From: Oscillospiraceae bacterium
GTDB taxonomy: Bacteria > Bacillota > Clostridia > Oscillospirales > Oscillospiraceae
NCBI GenBank assembly: GCA_910575265.1
Contig: CAJTEA010000009.1
Span: 101,011 to 165,010, forward strand
DNA: 64,000 nt
Direction: 5' to 3'
Shown here: piece by piece, positions 52,321 to 60,648 of the stretch
Layout: each line of letters begins with the position of its first letter
Numbering within the stretch: the first letter of the stretch is position 1
Translations under genes and position numbers: made by a program
Notes under the pieces: model-generated
Database searches by the model: none
Told to the model about the DNA's origin: nothing
Seen by the model: only the letters and a program-made list of their open reading frames with translations

Positions 52321-53586
52321 TTAAATTCCCAGATCCAGACCGGTCAGATCAACGGAGATGCCGGTATTGACAAACTTACCTTCCTCGCTGACCTGAAGCA
52401 CCGAGCATCCGAACGGCTCCGTATCGCCCTTCTCGTCCCAGGTCATATTGGCGCGCAGCGTGCAGCCCTCTTCCATGGTAAAGACATAATCCTTGTCGCT
52501 GGTGGTGTTTTTGATCCACTGAGCCAGATTGTCCCGGGTAGCGCCCTCGGACATAGCCTGAGCGATGATTTTCACGATGTCATAGCTGCCGGCGCAGGGC
52601 TCGGAGGGGACTTCGCCCGGACGAATGGCCAGGAACGCGTCCATAAACCTGGTAACGGTATCGCGCTCACTGTAGGGGTTGAACGTTACGCAGATGGACA
52701 GGTTCTGGAGGGCGTCGGCGCCGGCCAGATCCACCATCTGGGAGTAGGTCAGAGCGGACTGGCCAACGTGGGGAACATCAAACCCGAGGGCATGGGCCTG
52801 CTGGAAATACAGGCCCGCGTCCGCGTGGTCGGCGTAAATCACGACGCCCTCACAGCCGCCCTTCTGAAGCTTGTTGATGATGGTGGAGTAATCCTTTTCC
52901 AGACCGGGGTTGTATGTCTCGCTGGCGACCACTTCCGCTCCCAGGGTGGTGGCGGCGGCGGTGGCGGCCTCCAGATTGCCCACACCATAGTCATTGTTGG
53001 CATAGATTACGCCGATCTTCTTGATACCCAGATTGTTGACCAGCATGGCCACCACCTGATTGCCGCAGCGGTCGTCGCGCAGGCCCAGACGGACAAAGTA
53101 CTCATAGCCCAGCTCGGTCAGGGTGGGATTGTTGGAGGAGGGGCCAATGAACGGCATCTTGGCGGCCTCATAAATGGGCGCTCCGGCCAGCGTGTTGGTG
53201 GAACCGCCGTGGGCGATGACAGCGGTTATGGTATCATCGTCACAGAACCGCTGAGCGACCAGAGCCGCCTCGGAGGGGTCATTTTTGTCATCCAGAGGAA
53301 CCAGCTCCAGCATCTGGCCGTTTACACCGCCGGCGGCGTTGATCTCCTCGATGGCGATTTTGGCCCCGTCCACCATCAGCTCGCCGTAAGCGGCGCTGCT
53401 GCCGGTCAGAGGCGCGGCAATGCCGATGCGGATGGTCTCACCGGAACCGGAGCCACTGGGCTGCTGAGAACCCACAGGGTTGCTAGTATTGGGGTTGTTG
53501 GGCGCGCTGGAGGTGCCTCCGCCGCCGCAGGCCGCCAGGCTGAGGGTCATTGCCGCCGCTAGGATTGACACAAGAACCTTTTTCAT
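52321..53586 (-). CDS. LivJ-type substrate-binding lipoprotein
   Basis: 421 residues. Lipoprotein signal MKKVLVSILAAAMTLSLAACGG (lipidated Cys20), Ser/Asn/Gly linker, then the type I binding fold of branched-chain amino-acid receptors (ETIRIGIAAPLTGSSAAYGELMVDGAKIAIEEINAAGGVNGQMLELVPLDDKNDPSEAALVAQRFCDDD). AAGGAG precedes the ATG. Last gene of the reverse-strand operon livH-livM-livG-livF-sdr-sdr-livJ. The ligand may be an amino acid or an amino-acid-derived or aromatic compound, as the associated catabolic genes suggest. Confidence 0.92.
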   Translation of the reverse strand: MKKVLVSILAAAMTLSLAACGGGGTSSAPNNPNTSNPVGSQQPSGSGSGETIRIGIAAPLTGSSAAYGELMVDGAKIAIEEINAAGGVNGQMLELVPLDDKNDPSEAALVAQRFCDDDTITAVIAHGGSTNTLAGAPIYEAAKMPFIGPSSNNPTLTELGYEYFVRLGLRDDRCGNQVVAMLVNNLGIKKIGVIYANNDYGVGNLEAATAAATTLGAEVVASETYNPGLEKDYSTIINKLQKGGCEGVVIYADHADAGLYFQQAHALGFDVPHVGQSALTYSQMVDLAGADALQNLSICVTFNPYSERDTVTRFMDAFLAIRPGEVPSEPCAGSYDIVKIIAQAMSEGATRDNLAQWIKNTTSDKDYVFTMEEGCTLRANMTWDEKGDTEPFGCSVLQVSEEGKFVNTGISVDLTGLDLGI

Positions 53587-53644
53587 TTTTATACTCCTTT
53601 CGATACGCAGATTTTATCTGCCTGCTCATATGTAAGCCCGCCTG

Positions 53645-54415
53645 TTACAGCAGGTGCTTACCGCCGTCAATGGGAATCACCGCGCCATTCATATAATTGC
53701 TGCATCCGCTCAGATACACGATCAGCTCCGCCACCTGCTCAGGTACGCCCATCACAAGTTTCTGCCCGCTGACCGTAATGGTCCTGTCCGTCTCGTCGAT
53801 GTTCTCCGAACGGGCCTGAAGCACAGGAGAATACCCTCCCACCGCTGACGTCATAATGGTCGCCGGACAGAGCGCCGTACACTGGATATACGGAGAGAGG
53901 GTAACCGCCAGGCACTCCATCAGCTTGACCAGCCCCACCTTCGCGATGGAATGGGGAATGTACGTGGGCCAGTTTTCGTAGTAGGAGTTTCCGATCATGG
54001 CGATCATCCGTCCGGATTTGTGCCTCATCATCAGAGGGACCGCGGCCTGGCTGAGGAAGAACGCGCCCTTCAAAATGATTTCGTGAGAGCTGTCCCATAT
54101 CTCCTCGGTTACGTCGGACATGGGACCCTCGTTAAAGTTGCTGGCATTGTGAATCAGGATATCCAGACGGCCGAATTCCGCGTCCACGGCCGCGATCAGA
54201 GCCTGAAGCTGGGGAATCGAGCGCATATTCGCTTCATAAATCATACATCTGCGGCCCATACGCTCAATCTCCGCCTTGGTTTCCCGCGCCTCGGCCTCTG
54301 TGCCCCAGTAGCTGATGACCAGATCCGCTCCCGCCTCCGCCAGAGCCTTGGAGATGATCTTCCCCACCCGGATGGCGCCTCCGGTCACAAGCGCGACTTT
54401 ATGGTCCAATTTCAT
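53645..54415 (-). CDS. short-chain dehydrogenase with atypical active site
   Basis: 256 residues from ATG 54415 (GGAG eight bases upstream). NAD(P)-binding motif TGGAIRVGKIISKALAEAG and NAS motif (IHNASNF). The catalytic YxxxK is IPHSIAKVGL here: the lysine is present (K159) but the tyrosine position is histidine (H155), with tyrosine two residues further upstream of it. The serine region is IGNSYYENW. Closest in look to pteridine-reductase-like SDRs. Activity may be altered or lost. Sits in the liv operon 20 bases past the second SDR. Confidence 0.82.
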   Translation of the reverse strand: MKLDHKVALVTGGAIRVGKIISKALAEAGADLVISYWGTEAEARETKAEIERMGRRCMIYEANMRSIPQLQALIAAVDAEFGRLDILIHNASNFNEGPMSDVTEEIWDSSHEIILKGAFFLSQAAVPLMMRHKSGRMIAMIGNSYYENWPTYIPHSIAKVGLVKLMECLAVTLSPYIQCTALCPATIMTSAVGGYSPVLQARSENIDETDRTITVSGQKLVMGVPEQVAELIVYLSGCSNYMNGAVIPIDGGKHLL

Positions 54416-54435
54416 GATTGCCACTCCTTTCTGGT

Positions 54436-55176
54436 TCAGGGCATGGGCATGATCTCTCCGCCGGATACATAGAGTGTCTGGCCCGTCACCAGTTCTCCTC
54501 CGGGGGAGGTAAAAAAGTGGATGGCTCCGGCAATATCCCTGGGTGTGGTAAAGCGCCCCAGAGGACAGTTGCTCACATGGTCCTCCTGAAAGCGTTCGCC
54601 CCGGTCCAGCTCTGTGGATACCACCTTGCCCGGCGCGACAATGTTTACGGTGATGTTGTCCTTGCCCACCTCGCCGGCCAGAGACTTGGAAAAGGCGTTC
54701 AGCCCCGCTTTAACCGTACTGTAAGCCGCGCAGCCCTTAAAAAACCGGTAGGAAAGTCCGCCAGAGATATAGACAATCCGGCCGTGCCGCTGCTTCCGCA
54801 TCACCGGAAGCACTGCCTTGCATATGTGGAAATAGGCCTGTACGGCATCCAGATGGCAGGTCCAGTCGCTCCACTCCATGTCCGCCACTTCGGTGGGAAC
54901 ATAATCGTCCTGGTGCACAAAATTCACCGCGGCGTGGACCGCGCCGAAGCGGTCTGTCACCTGAGAAACCAGAGCCCGCGCCTGAGACAAATCCCGCAGG
55001 TCGGCCTGAACGGCCATCGCGGTCCCACCGGCCCGGGTAATCTCATCCACCAGCTTCCGCGCCTTGGCCGCGTTGCTGTGATAGTGGATGGCCACTGTAT
55101 GACCCATATCCGCCAGGGTTCGGCAGACGCTGGCGCCCACGCTGCCGGTGCCGCCAAAAATTACGGTAACTTGCAT
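54436..55176 (-). CDS. short-chain dehydrogenase/reductase
   Basis: 246 residues from ATG 55176 (AAGGA upstream; an earlier GTG is too close to the site). Cofactor motif FGGTGSVGASVCRTLADMG, NNAG-equivalent AAVNFV, catalytic Ser138, Tyr152 and Lys156 in YISGG...AAYSTVKAGL, and the C-terminal VSGGEIMPMP, like FabG-type 3-oxoacyl or sugar dehydrogenases. The intact active site contrasts with the neighbour SDR, so this is probably the active enzyme and the two may form a heteromer. In-operon position between livF and the other SDR. Confidence 0.88.
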   Translation of the reverse strand: MQVTVIFGGTGSVGASVCRTLADMGHTVAIHYHSNAAKARKLVDEITRAGGTAMAVQADLRDLSQARALVSQVTDRFGAVHAAVNFVHQDDYVPTEVADMEWSDWTCHLDAVQAYFHICKAVLPVMRKQRHGRIVYISGGLSYRFFKGCAAYSTVKAGLNAFSKSLAGEVGKDNITVNIVAPGKVVSTELDRGERFQEDHVSNCPLGRFTTPRDIAGAIHFFTSPGGELVTGQTLYVSGGEIMPMP

Positions 55177-55190
55177 ATCGGTCACGTTCC

Positions 55191-55898
55191 TTAAACACCC
55201 AGATATACCTTGCGGACGTCATCATTTTCCGCCATTTCCTTGCCGGTCCCGCTCAGCTCAATCTGTCCGCTGGCCAGGACATAGGCCCGGTCGGACACGT
55301 TCAGCGCCCGGTTGGCGTTCTGCTCCACCAGCAGGATCGAGGTTCCGTCCTTACGGATCTCCTCAATGATCCGATATACCTCGTTGACCACCACCGGCGC
55401 CAAGCCCAAAGAGGGCTCGTCCAGCAGCAGAATCTTGGGACGGGACATCAGTGCCCGGGCAATGGCCAGCATCTGCTGCTCACCGCCGCTGAGATAGCCG
55501 GCCCGCTGGTGAAGCCGTTCCCCCAGAATGGGAAAGCGCTGGCAGTACATATCAATGTCCCGCTTCACCCCGTCCGCGTCCCCGCGGCTGTAAGCCCCGG
55601 CCATGAGATTGTCATACACACTCAGCGACGCGAATACCTGACGTCCCTCCGGCACATGGGAAATGCCGGCGGAAACCACCTTGTCCGGGTCTGTCCCATT
55701 GATTACCCCGTCATTGTATTTGATCTGTCCGGCGGTAGGCTTCAGCAGACAGGAAATGGTTTTCAGCAAGGTGGATTTTCCGGCGCCGTTGTGGCCCACG
55801 ATGGAGACAATCTCCCCCTGGTCCACCTGGATGGAAACGTCGTGAATCGCCTCGATCGGGCCGTAAAAGACCCATAAATTTTCAACAGAAAGCAGCAT
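55191..55898 (-). CDS. livF: LivF-type ABC ATPase
   Basis: 235 residues from ATG 55898 (an ATG at 55907 overlaps the livG stop but touches the ribosome site). Walker A GHNGAGKST, signature YLSGGEQQMLAIARAL, Walker B ILLLDEPSLGL, H-loop LLVEQNANRAL. The sequence VPEGRQVFASLSVYDNL is diagnostic of LivF. Energises the branched-chain-type importer with livG. Confidence 0.93.
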   Translation of the reverse strand: MLLSVENLWVFYGPIEAIHDVSIQVDQGEIVSIVGHNGAGKSTLLKTISCLLKPTAGQIKYNDGVINGTDPDKVVSAGISHVPEGRQVFASLSVYDNLMAGAYSRGDADGVKRDIDMYCQRFPILGERLHQRAGYLSGGEQQMLAIARALMSRPKILLLDEPSLGLAPVVVNEVYRIIEEIRKDGTSILLVEQNANRALNVSDRAYVLASGQIELSGTGKEMAENDDVRKVYLGV

Positions 55899-55903
55899 TT
55901 CAA

Positions 55904-56671
55904 TCATCCCTCCCCCAGATAGGCCTTGATGACCACAGGGTTGCTCTGAATCTCCGCCGGAACACCCAACGCGATCTCCCGTCCCGCGTCCATAACCAGC
56001 ACCCGGTCGGAAAGCTTCATCATCAGCTTCATATTGTGCTCAATCAGGATGATTGAGATTTGATTCCTCTGCTGAATCTCCTTGACCAGCATCATCAGCT
56101 CCTCAGATTCCACGCCGTTCAATCCCGCGGTTGGTTCATCAAGCATCAGCAGCCGCGGGTCCATAACCAGCGCCCGGGCCAGCTCCAGCCGCTTCTGCGC
56201 TCCGTAGGGAATCGCTCCGGCAAAGTCGTCCGCGTTCTTCTCCAAACCTACCAGCTCAAGCGCCTCCATCGCGCGCTCCCTGGCCTTTCGCTCGGTTTCT
56301 CTGTAATGCTTGCCGTGAAAGAGAATATCCCAGGGAGAGTTGGAAATGGTCAGGTGCTGGCCCACCAGAATATTGTCCATCACCGTCAGCGCCTTAAAAA
56401 TACGGAGGTTCTGGAAGGTGCGGGCAATGCCCAGGCCGGTCATATTCTGGAGCTTTTTCCCAGTAATGTCCTGGCCGTTAAACAGACACTTTCCCTCTGT
56501 GGGGGTGTAAATACCAGTCAAAACGTTGACCAGCGTTGTTTTGCCTGAGCCGTTGGGACCGATGATCCCCAAAATTTCGTTCTTATCCACATAAACGGAG
56601 ATATCATCCACCGCATGGACTCCGCCAAAATACATCTTGATGTTTTGGGCTTCCATCACATGTTCGCTCAT
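55904..56671 (-). CDS. livG: LivG-type ABC ATPase
   Basis: 255 residues from ATG 56671; the codon shares a base with the livM stop (TGATG) and has GAGGGGG seven bases upstream. Walker A GPNGSGKTTLVN, LivG-type ARTFQNLRIFKALTVMDNILVGQH, signature region IPYGAQKRLELARAL (GAQK variant usual in LivG), Walker B LLMLDEPTAGLN, H-loop LIEHNMK. Works with livF, livM and livH. Confidence 0.93.
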   Translation of the reverse strand: MSEHVMEAQNIKMYFGGVHAVDDISVYVDKNEILGIIGPNGSGKTTLVNVLTGIYTPTEGKCLFNGQDITGKKLQNMTGLGIARTFQNLRIFKALTVMDNILVGQHLTISNSPWDILFHGKHYRETERKARERAMEALELVGLEKNADDFAGAIPYGAQKRLELARALVMDPRLLMLDEPTAGLNGVESEELMMLVKEIQQRNQISIILIEHNMKLMMKLSDRVLVMDAGREIALGVPAEIQSNPVVIKAYLGEG

Positions 56672-57705
56672 CACCGCACCCCCTCGCCCGCGCGCTCCGC
56701 CCGCTGCTTACGCATTTTCCACTCCATATGCTTCTGCTTGAGTTTTTCCTGGATACCAGTGCTGCACGCGAAGGCCCTGGAACCCAGTATTCCCTGAGGA
56801 CGGAACAACATAAACGCGATCATGATAATGCCGCCCACGCCCACGCGGTAAACCGCCAGAGGACGAATCAATTCCGGCATCACGACAAAGAACGCCGCGC
56901 CGATAATGGAACCGGGCATGCTGCCCAGCCCGCCGATAATACACATCTGCATGATGGTGAGGGATGTATCATAGACGAAGTTGTTGGGAGAGATATAGCC
57001 GATATAGGACGCGTACAGCGCACCGGCGAAGCCGGCCAGCGTGGTGCCGATGACAAAGGCCAAAACCTTATACAGATCGGCCTTCACGCCTACGGACTGA
57101 GCCCCGATGGAATCGTCCCGGGTAGCCTGGATGGCCCGGCCAATCCTGCTGTTGACAATGTTGTTCATAAGAATATAGCAGACAACCACGATGCCCAGCA
57201 GAAGGAAATAAATAGAGGTCGCGCCGCTGAACTTATAGCCAAACAGCTCAATGGGCGGGATCGCGGTCAACCCCATGGGGCCGCGGGTCACACTCATCCA
57301 GTTGCGCACAATGGCCAGGAAAATGTAGGAAAATGCTGTTGTAATTAGAGACAGAAAGTCAGTATCCAGCCGCAGGCAGGGGATGGATACCAAAAAGCCG
57401 CACAATCCGGCGCCCAGACCCGCCACAATAAAGCAAAGGATAAAGGGAACTCCATAGTTCAACTGCATAATCGCGGCAATATAAGCGCCTACACCGTAAA
57501 AGGCCGCCTGTCCCATATTCAGCATCCCGGCGTGACCGCTGATCAGCATATTTCCCATGGAAAGCAGACAATAAATGAAGATGGTGGTCATGACGCGCTT
57601 TTGAAGATTACTGGTCACAAAGGGGGCGGCGATCAGACAGACGAACATAAGCGCCAGCCAGAATCGCTTATACTTCGCGCTGAAAAGCTTCTTGATTTGT
57701 TCCAT
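56671..57705 (-). CDS. livM: LivM-type ABC permease
   Basis: 344 residues, about nine to ten helices. Conserved blocks include LISGHAGMLNMGQAAFYGVGAYIAAIMQLNYG and RAIQATRDDSIGAQSVGVKADLYKVLAFVIGTTLAGFAGALYASYIGYISPNNFVYDTSLTIMQMCIIGGLGSMPGSIIGA. This is the larger of the two channel subunits. The C-terminal tail is very basic (KLKQKHMEWKMRKQRAERAGEG). Starts one base after the livH stop. Confidence 0.93.
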   Translation of the reverse strand: MEQIKKLFSAKYKRFWLALMFVCLIAAPFVTSNLQKRVMTTIFIYCLLSMGNMLISGHAGMLNMGQAAFYGVGAYIAAIMQLNYGVPFILCFIVAGLGAGLCGFLVSIPCLRLDTDFLSLITTAFSYIFLAIVRNWMSVTRGPMGLTAIPPIELFGYKFSGATSIYFLLLGIVVVCYILMNNIVNSRIGRAIQATRDDSIGAQSVGVKADLYKVLAFVIGTTLAGFAGALYASYIGYISPNNFVYDTSLTIMQMCIIGGLGSMPGSIIGAAFFVVMPELIRPLAVYRVGVGGIIMIAFMLFRPQGILGSRAFACSTGIQEKLKQKHMEWKMRKQRAERAGEGVR

Positions 57706-57706
57706 C

Positions 57707-58594
57707 TTACACTTTCACCACTTTCTTTTTGCCCAGCAGGCCGTTGGGGCGGAATACCAGAACCAAAACAATCACAATGTAGCCCAGCGCCTCTTTCGCC
57801 GCCGAGCTGATATACGCGCCGGCGAAGGTTTCCGATACGCCCAGGATGAGGCCGCCCAGAAAAGCGCCATAGAAATTGCCTACGCCGCCCAGCATCGCGG
57901 CGGCCCATGCCTTGACGGTACCCCAGATGCCCATGTCAATGCTGATAACGCCGTAATAGCCAGAGTACATGATTCCGCCGATCACGCCAAAAAATCCACC
58001 CAGTCCGTATACAAGAGGGATAATCTTGTTCAGCGGGATTCCCATCAGTTGAGCGGCCTCCATATTTTCCACAATACACTGGGTGGCGCGGCCAAACTTG
58101 GTGTGATTCATGATCCAGGTCAGCCCCACCACAAGCGCGGTGGCAAAAAGCAGCACAATGATATTTTTATGAAACAGGGTAAACCCGCCCAGGTTGAAGG
58201 AACCGCCAGGTAAAAACTGCGGGAACGCGATGGCCTCCGGCCCCCAGATAATCTGGGCGGCGGTGCGCAGCACCAGGGCCGCGCCCAACGCGCTGATCAT
58301 GGGGACGATACGGTTCGCGTAGCGTACCGGCCGGTAGACCGTTCGTTCAATGGTCATGCCGATCAACGCGGTCAGCAGACCGGCAGCGAGGATCGCCACC
58401 GGAAGGGGCAGCGCCATAGAAATAAAAGAAAACGCGATAAATGTACCAAACACATATAAATCTCCGTGGGCAAAGTTGACCTGATATAACAGGCTGTAAA
58501 CCATGCTGTAACCCACAGCGATCATGGAGTACATGGAGCCAAGCGAAATACCATTGCTTGTTGTTTGCAAAAAGTAATTTAATTCTGTGTTCAT
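57707..58594 (-). CDS. livH: LivH-type ABC permease
   Basis: 295 residues with about eight helices. Family blocks: SLGSMYSMIAVGYSMVYSLLYQVNFAHGDLYVFGTF and MTIERTVYRPVRYANRIVPMISALGAALVLR. GGAGG lies seven bases before ATG 58594. First gene of the reverse-strand operon, downstream of the promoter and shared operator at 58703-58763. Confidence 0.93.
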   Translation of the reverse strand: MNTELNYFLQTTSNGISLGSMYSMIAVGYSMVYSLLYQVNFAHGDLYVFGTFIAFSFISMALPLPVAILAAGLLTALIGMTIERTVYRPVRYANRIVPMISALGAALVLRTAAQIIWGPEAIAFPQFLPGGSFNLGGFTLFHKNIIVLLFATALVVGLTWIMNHTKFGRATQCIVENMEAAQLMGIPLNKIIPLVYGLGGFFGVIGGIMYSGYYGVISIDMGIWGTVKAWAAAMLGGVGNFYGAFLGGLILGVSETFAGAYISSAAKEALGYIVIVLVLVFRPNGLLGKKKVVKV

Positions 58595-58702
58595 TACGGG
58601 CCTCCGTTTCCCAACGTTTAATGAATACTGTTCAGCGTTCTCAGCAAAAAATGCTTTCTGCTGATTTATCCTCTCCTTTCCAGCCGCACAGATTAGATAT
58701 CA

Positions 58703-58720
58703 AGGTTATATAGATATCTT
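58703..58720. promoter_or_regulatory. operator, liv side
   Basis: AGGTTATATAGATATCTT, matching 60150-60167 at 17 of 18 bases. It lies just after the predicted liv transcription start, where a bound repressor would block initiation or early elongation. Half of the inner dyad (GTTAT-ATAG-ATATC) is imperfect here. Confidence 0.75.
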
Positions 58721-58733
58721 AATTCCTTGGGTT

Positions 58734-58763
58734 ATTATATCGTACAAGCGCACGGTAAATCAA
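58734..58763 (-). promoter_or_regulatory. liv operon promoter
   Basis: Reverse strand TTGATT (58758-58763), 18-base spacer, TATAAT (58734-58739), about 140 bases before livH. Confidence 0.7.
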
Positions 58764-59065
58764 TTGATATTTTGCACAGTTTCGCAGTATTTATTTGTTT
58801 GACATGACGAAAAGTCAGCGCACAAACTACAAACCACATAACAATGTAGTATATATCGCGGACAGATTTTTCCAATTGAGTTCACCGCTTTAGATACATC
58901 CAGACGCGTTAGGCGGTTCAGTCCACCCTGTATCAAGGCGTATCCGCTATTTTGCGCAGGAGAATCTTCGCGCTGAAGTACGCACCAACCGGGAGAAGAG
59001 ATGAAAAGCATATCATAAATGAGCCAAAGAGGGAGAACCTTTTCTAAAAAAATACAGAAATCAGC

Positions 59066-59094
59066 TTGTATTTTATTTCCTTTTGAAGTATTAT
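59066..59094 (+). promoter_or_regulatory. probable promoter of the FadR-type gene
   Basis: TTGTAT (59066-59071), 17-base spacer, TATTAT (59089-59094). The -35 box is weak. The shared operator is not obvious in the leader, so autoregulation is not shown. Confidence 0.45.
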
Positions 59095-59188
59095 TTACAT
59101 TAGAGTATCATGAACTTTTTAAGCTGAGCATACAATCCTTGATATGACATGAATTGGATATAACATTTGGATAAGGGTGAAGCGATAA

Positions 59189-59941
59189 ATGGGACGGAAT
59201 CAGGCGTTTACGAAAATCAAGCATATTACAGTCACAGAACAGGTGTCGCAGCAGATCTGTGATATGATTTCATCTGGACATTACAACCCAGGGGATAAGC
59301 TGCCAACACAGAAGCAGCTGGAAGAAATGATGGGTGTCAGCCGGCCAACCCTGCGGGAGGCGATTTCCCGCTTGATTTCTTTGGGGATTATTGAGGCCCG
59401 TCAGGGGCAGGGTTACTTTGTAAAAGAACTGACGCCGGATATCAACATCCTGGTGCCAAAGCTGAACGATAACGACCATAAAACCCGGGACCTGTTTGAG
59501 GCCAGATTGTTTTTGGAGGCTGTCCTCTGCCAGCTGGCCGCTGTGTTTGCGTCTGACGAGGAGATCAAGGAACTGGTTTCCACCCACCAGCGTCTGGAGA
59601 GCGGTGAGCTGAAGTGGACAGCTTGTGTCTATGGAGAAAATCATTTGCACGCGTTAATTGCCAAATACTCCCACAACGAATTTCTTTCAGAGTTTGAGTA
59701 TTCTATCTTAAAGCATCTGGAGGACTATCCGGAGCTGTTTCTCTCCAAAGACAACGAGGTTTCAAAGGGGAAATATGAATCTGTGCCCCATGGATTGATT
59801 GTGGACGCGATCCAGCGCCGGGATCCAGTGGCCGCCTACAATGAATCCATACGGCACATCCTGTTGTATACCGACGATATTGGCCTGCGAAAAAAATATG
59901 GCTTCGCCCTCTACCGGGACGAAAATTCCTCAAAGGAATAA
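59189..59941 (+). CDS. FadR/GntR-family transcriptional regulator
   Basis: 250 residues. N-terminal GntR winged helix (VTEQVSQQICDMISSGHYNPGDKLPTQKQLEEMMGVSRPTLREAISRLISLGIIEARQGQGYFVKE) and a C-terminal all-helical FCD effector domain (TRDLFEARLFLEAVLCQLAAVFASDEEIKELVSTHQRL...NHLHALIAKYSHNEFL). The subfamily responds to carboxylic acids or amino-acid metabolites. Placed between two divergent catabolic operons that share an 18-base site, it is the natural repressor of both. Ends in a strong terminator. Confidence 0.92.
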   Translation: MGRNQAFTKIKHITVTEQVSQQICDMISSGHYNPGDKLPTQKQLEEMMGVSRPTLREAISRLISLGIIEARQGQGYFVKELTPDINILVPKLNDNDHKTRDLFEARLFLEAVLCQLAAVFASDEEIKELVSTHQRLESGELKWTACVYGENHLHALIAKYSHNEFLSEFEYSILKHLEDYPELFLSKDNEVSKGKYESVPHGLIVDAIQRRDPVAAYNESIRHILLYTDDIGLRKKYGFALYRDENSSKE

Positions 59942-59971
59942 AACAGGAAACAATCTCACACATATAGCTGA

Positions 59972-60003
59972 CCCCGCCGGAATTTTATTTCCGGCGGGGT
60001 TTT
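59972..60003 (+). terminator. intrinsic terminator of the FadR-type gene
   Basis: 11-bp perfect stem CCCCGCCGGAA/TTCCGGCGGGG, six-base loop, then TTTTTA. Confidence 0.92.
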
Positions 60004-60113
60004 TATGTATGATAGCGCGTAATGAACAGCAAACGCCTCACTTCCGCGACACGATTTGTCAAATGCACAAATTTCAACGTATCTTTTTGGGGAAAACAAC
60101 GAGAGAAATCCTC

Positions 60114-60142
60114 TTGACAATGTCAGGCGAAGCCGATATATT
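60114..60142 (+). promoter_or_regulatory. promoter of the DUF3830/DhaKL operon
   Basis: TTGACA (60114-60119), 17-base spacer, TATATT (60137-60142). The predicted start of transcription is about 60149, at the edge of the operator. Confidence 0.85.
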
Positions 60143-60149
60143 GTTGTAT

Positions 60150-60167
60150 AGGTTATATAGATAACTT
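60150..60167. promoter_or_regulatory. operator, DUF3830 operon side
   Basis: AGGTTATATAGATAACTT with the perfect dyad GTTAT-ATAG-ATAAC (60152-60165). The same site lies at 58703-58720 by the liv promoter. Both are at about +1 to +20. Confidence 0.8.
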
Positions 60168-60199
60168 GGTGAGCAAATGAGATCAAGGAGGAAAACTTA

Positions 60200-60646
60200 A
60201 TGTCAAAAAGGTTTATTATGAAATGGCCTGAGCTGGGAAAACAGGTTCGTGTAGGACCTATCGAGCACAATCAGGCGATCTTTGACTGGTTTATGACCAA
60301 TCTCCCCACCCGCTGTGTGCAGACCGAAACGGTGGTGGCGGGTCAGTCCCTGTTTATGCTGAATCTGCCCATGACCCAGGAATGCAACTGGATTCAGGAG
60401 GAGAGTCCCCTGGAGGACATTGTGGAAATGAACAAGGGCCGGTTTACCTTTTTCATGACCACCGGTAATGTAGCCAATCTGAGCTGCAAATTTGATTATG
60501 TCACTGAGCCCATGGAGTATGTAACCTGGGCGGAGGTCATCCCGGAGGACAAGGAGCTGCTGCTGGAGGTCGGACAGGAGCTGTGGGATAACCTGATGTG
60601 CGAGAAAAAGATTGTACATGTCGAGTTTACTGCGGAGGAGGCATAA
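60200..60646 (+). CDS. DUF3830-like cyclophilin-fold protein, first copy
   Basis: 148 residues starting MSKRFIMKWPELGKQVRVGPIEHNQAIFDWFMTNLPTRCVQTETVVAGQSLFMLNLP. The pattern WPELG.V.....N..IFDWF..NLP fits the DUF3830 family, a cyclophilin-like beta-barrel fold. Paralogous to the gene at 61206 (WPSLGLKVACGPVQVNRDVFDLFCENLP). Each copy is followed at once by a helical protein. Cyclophilin-like and helical domains occur together in cucumopine-synthase-type enzymes as I recall them, so a two-subunit enzyme acting on an amino-acid derivative is possible. Not a proline isomerase by any visible motif. Confidence 0.7.
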   Translation: MSKRFIMKWPELGKQVRVGPIEHNQAIFDWFMTNLPTRCVQTETVVAGQSLFMLNLPMTQECNWIQEESPLEDIVEMNKGRFTFFMTTGNVANLSCKFDYVTEPMEYVTWAEVIPEDKELLLEVGQELWDNLMCEKKIVHVEFTAEEA

Positions 60647-60648
60647 TC

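Larger units (their letters stand above)
58595..59188. other. divergent regulatory region between livH and the FadR-type gene
   Basis: No gene. It holds the liv promoter and its operator, and a separate forward promoter for the regulator at 59066-59094. The middle (58800-59040) shows no feature I can name. Confidence 0.7.

Noticed and set aside
54436..55185. Start of the second SDR at the GTG at 55185
   Set aside because: The AAGGA site is only two bases from that GTG; the ATG at 55176 is better spaced and gives the usual SDR N-terminus.
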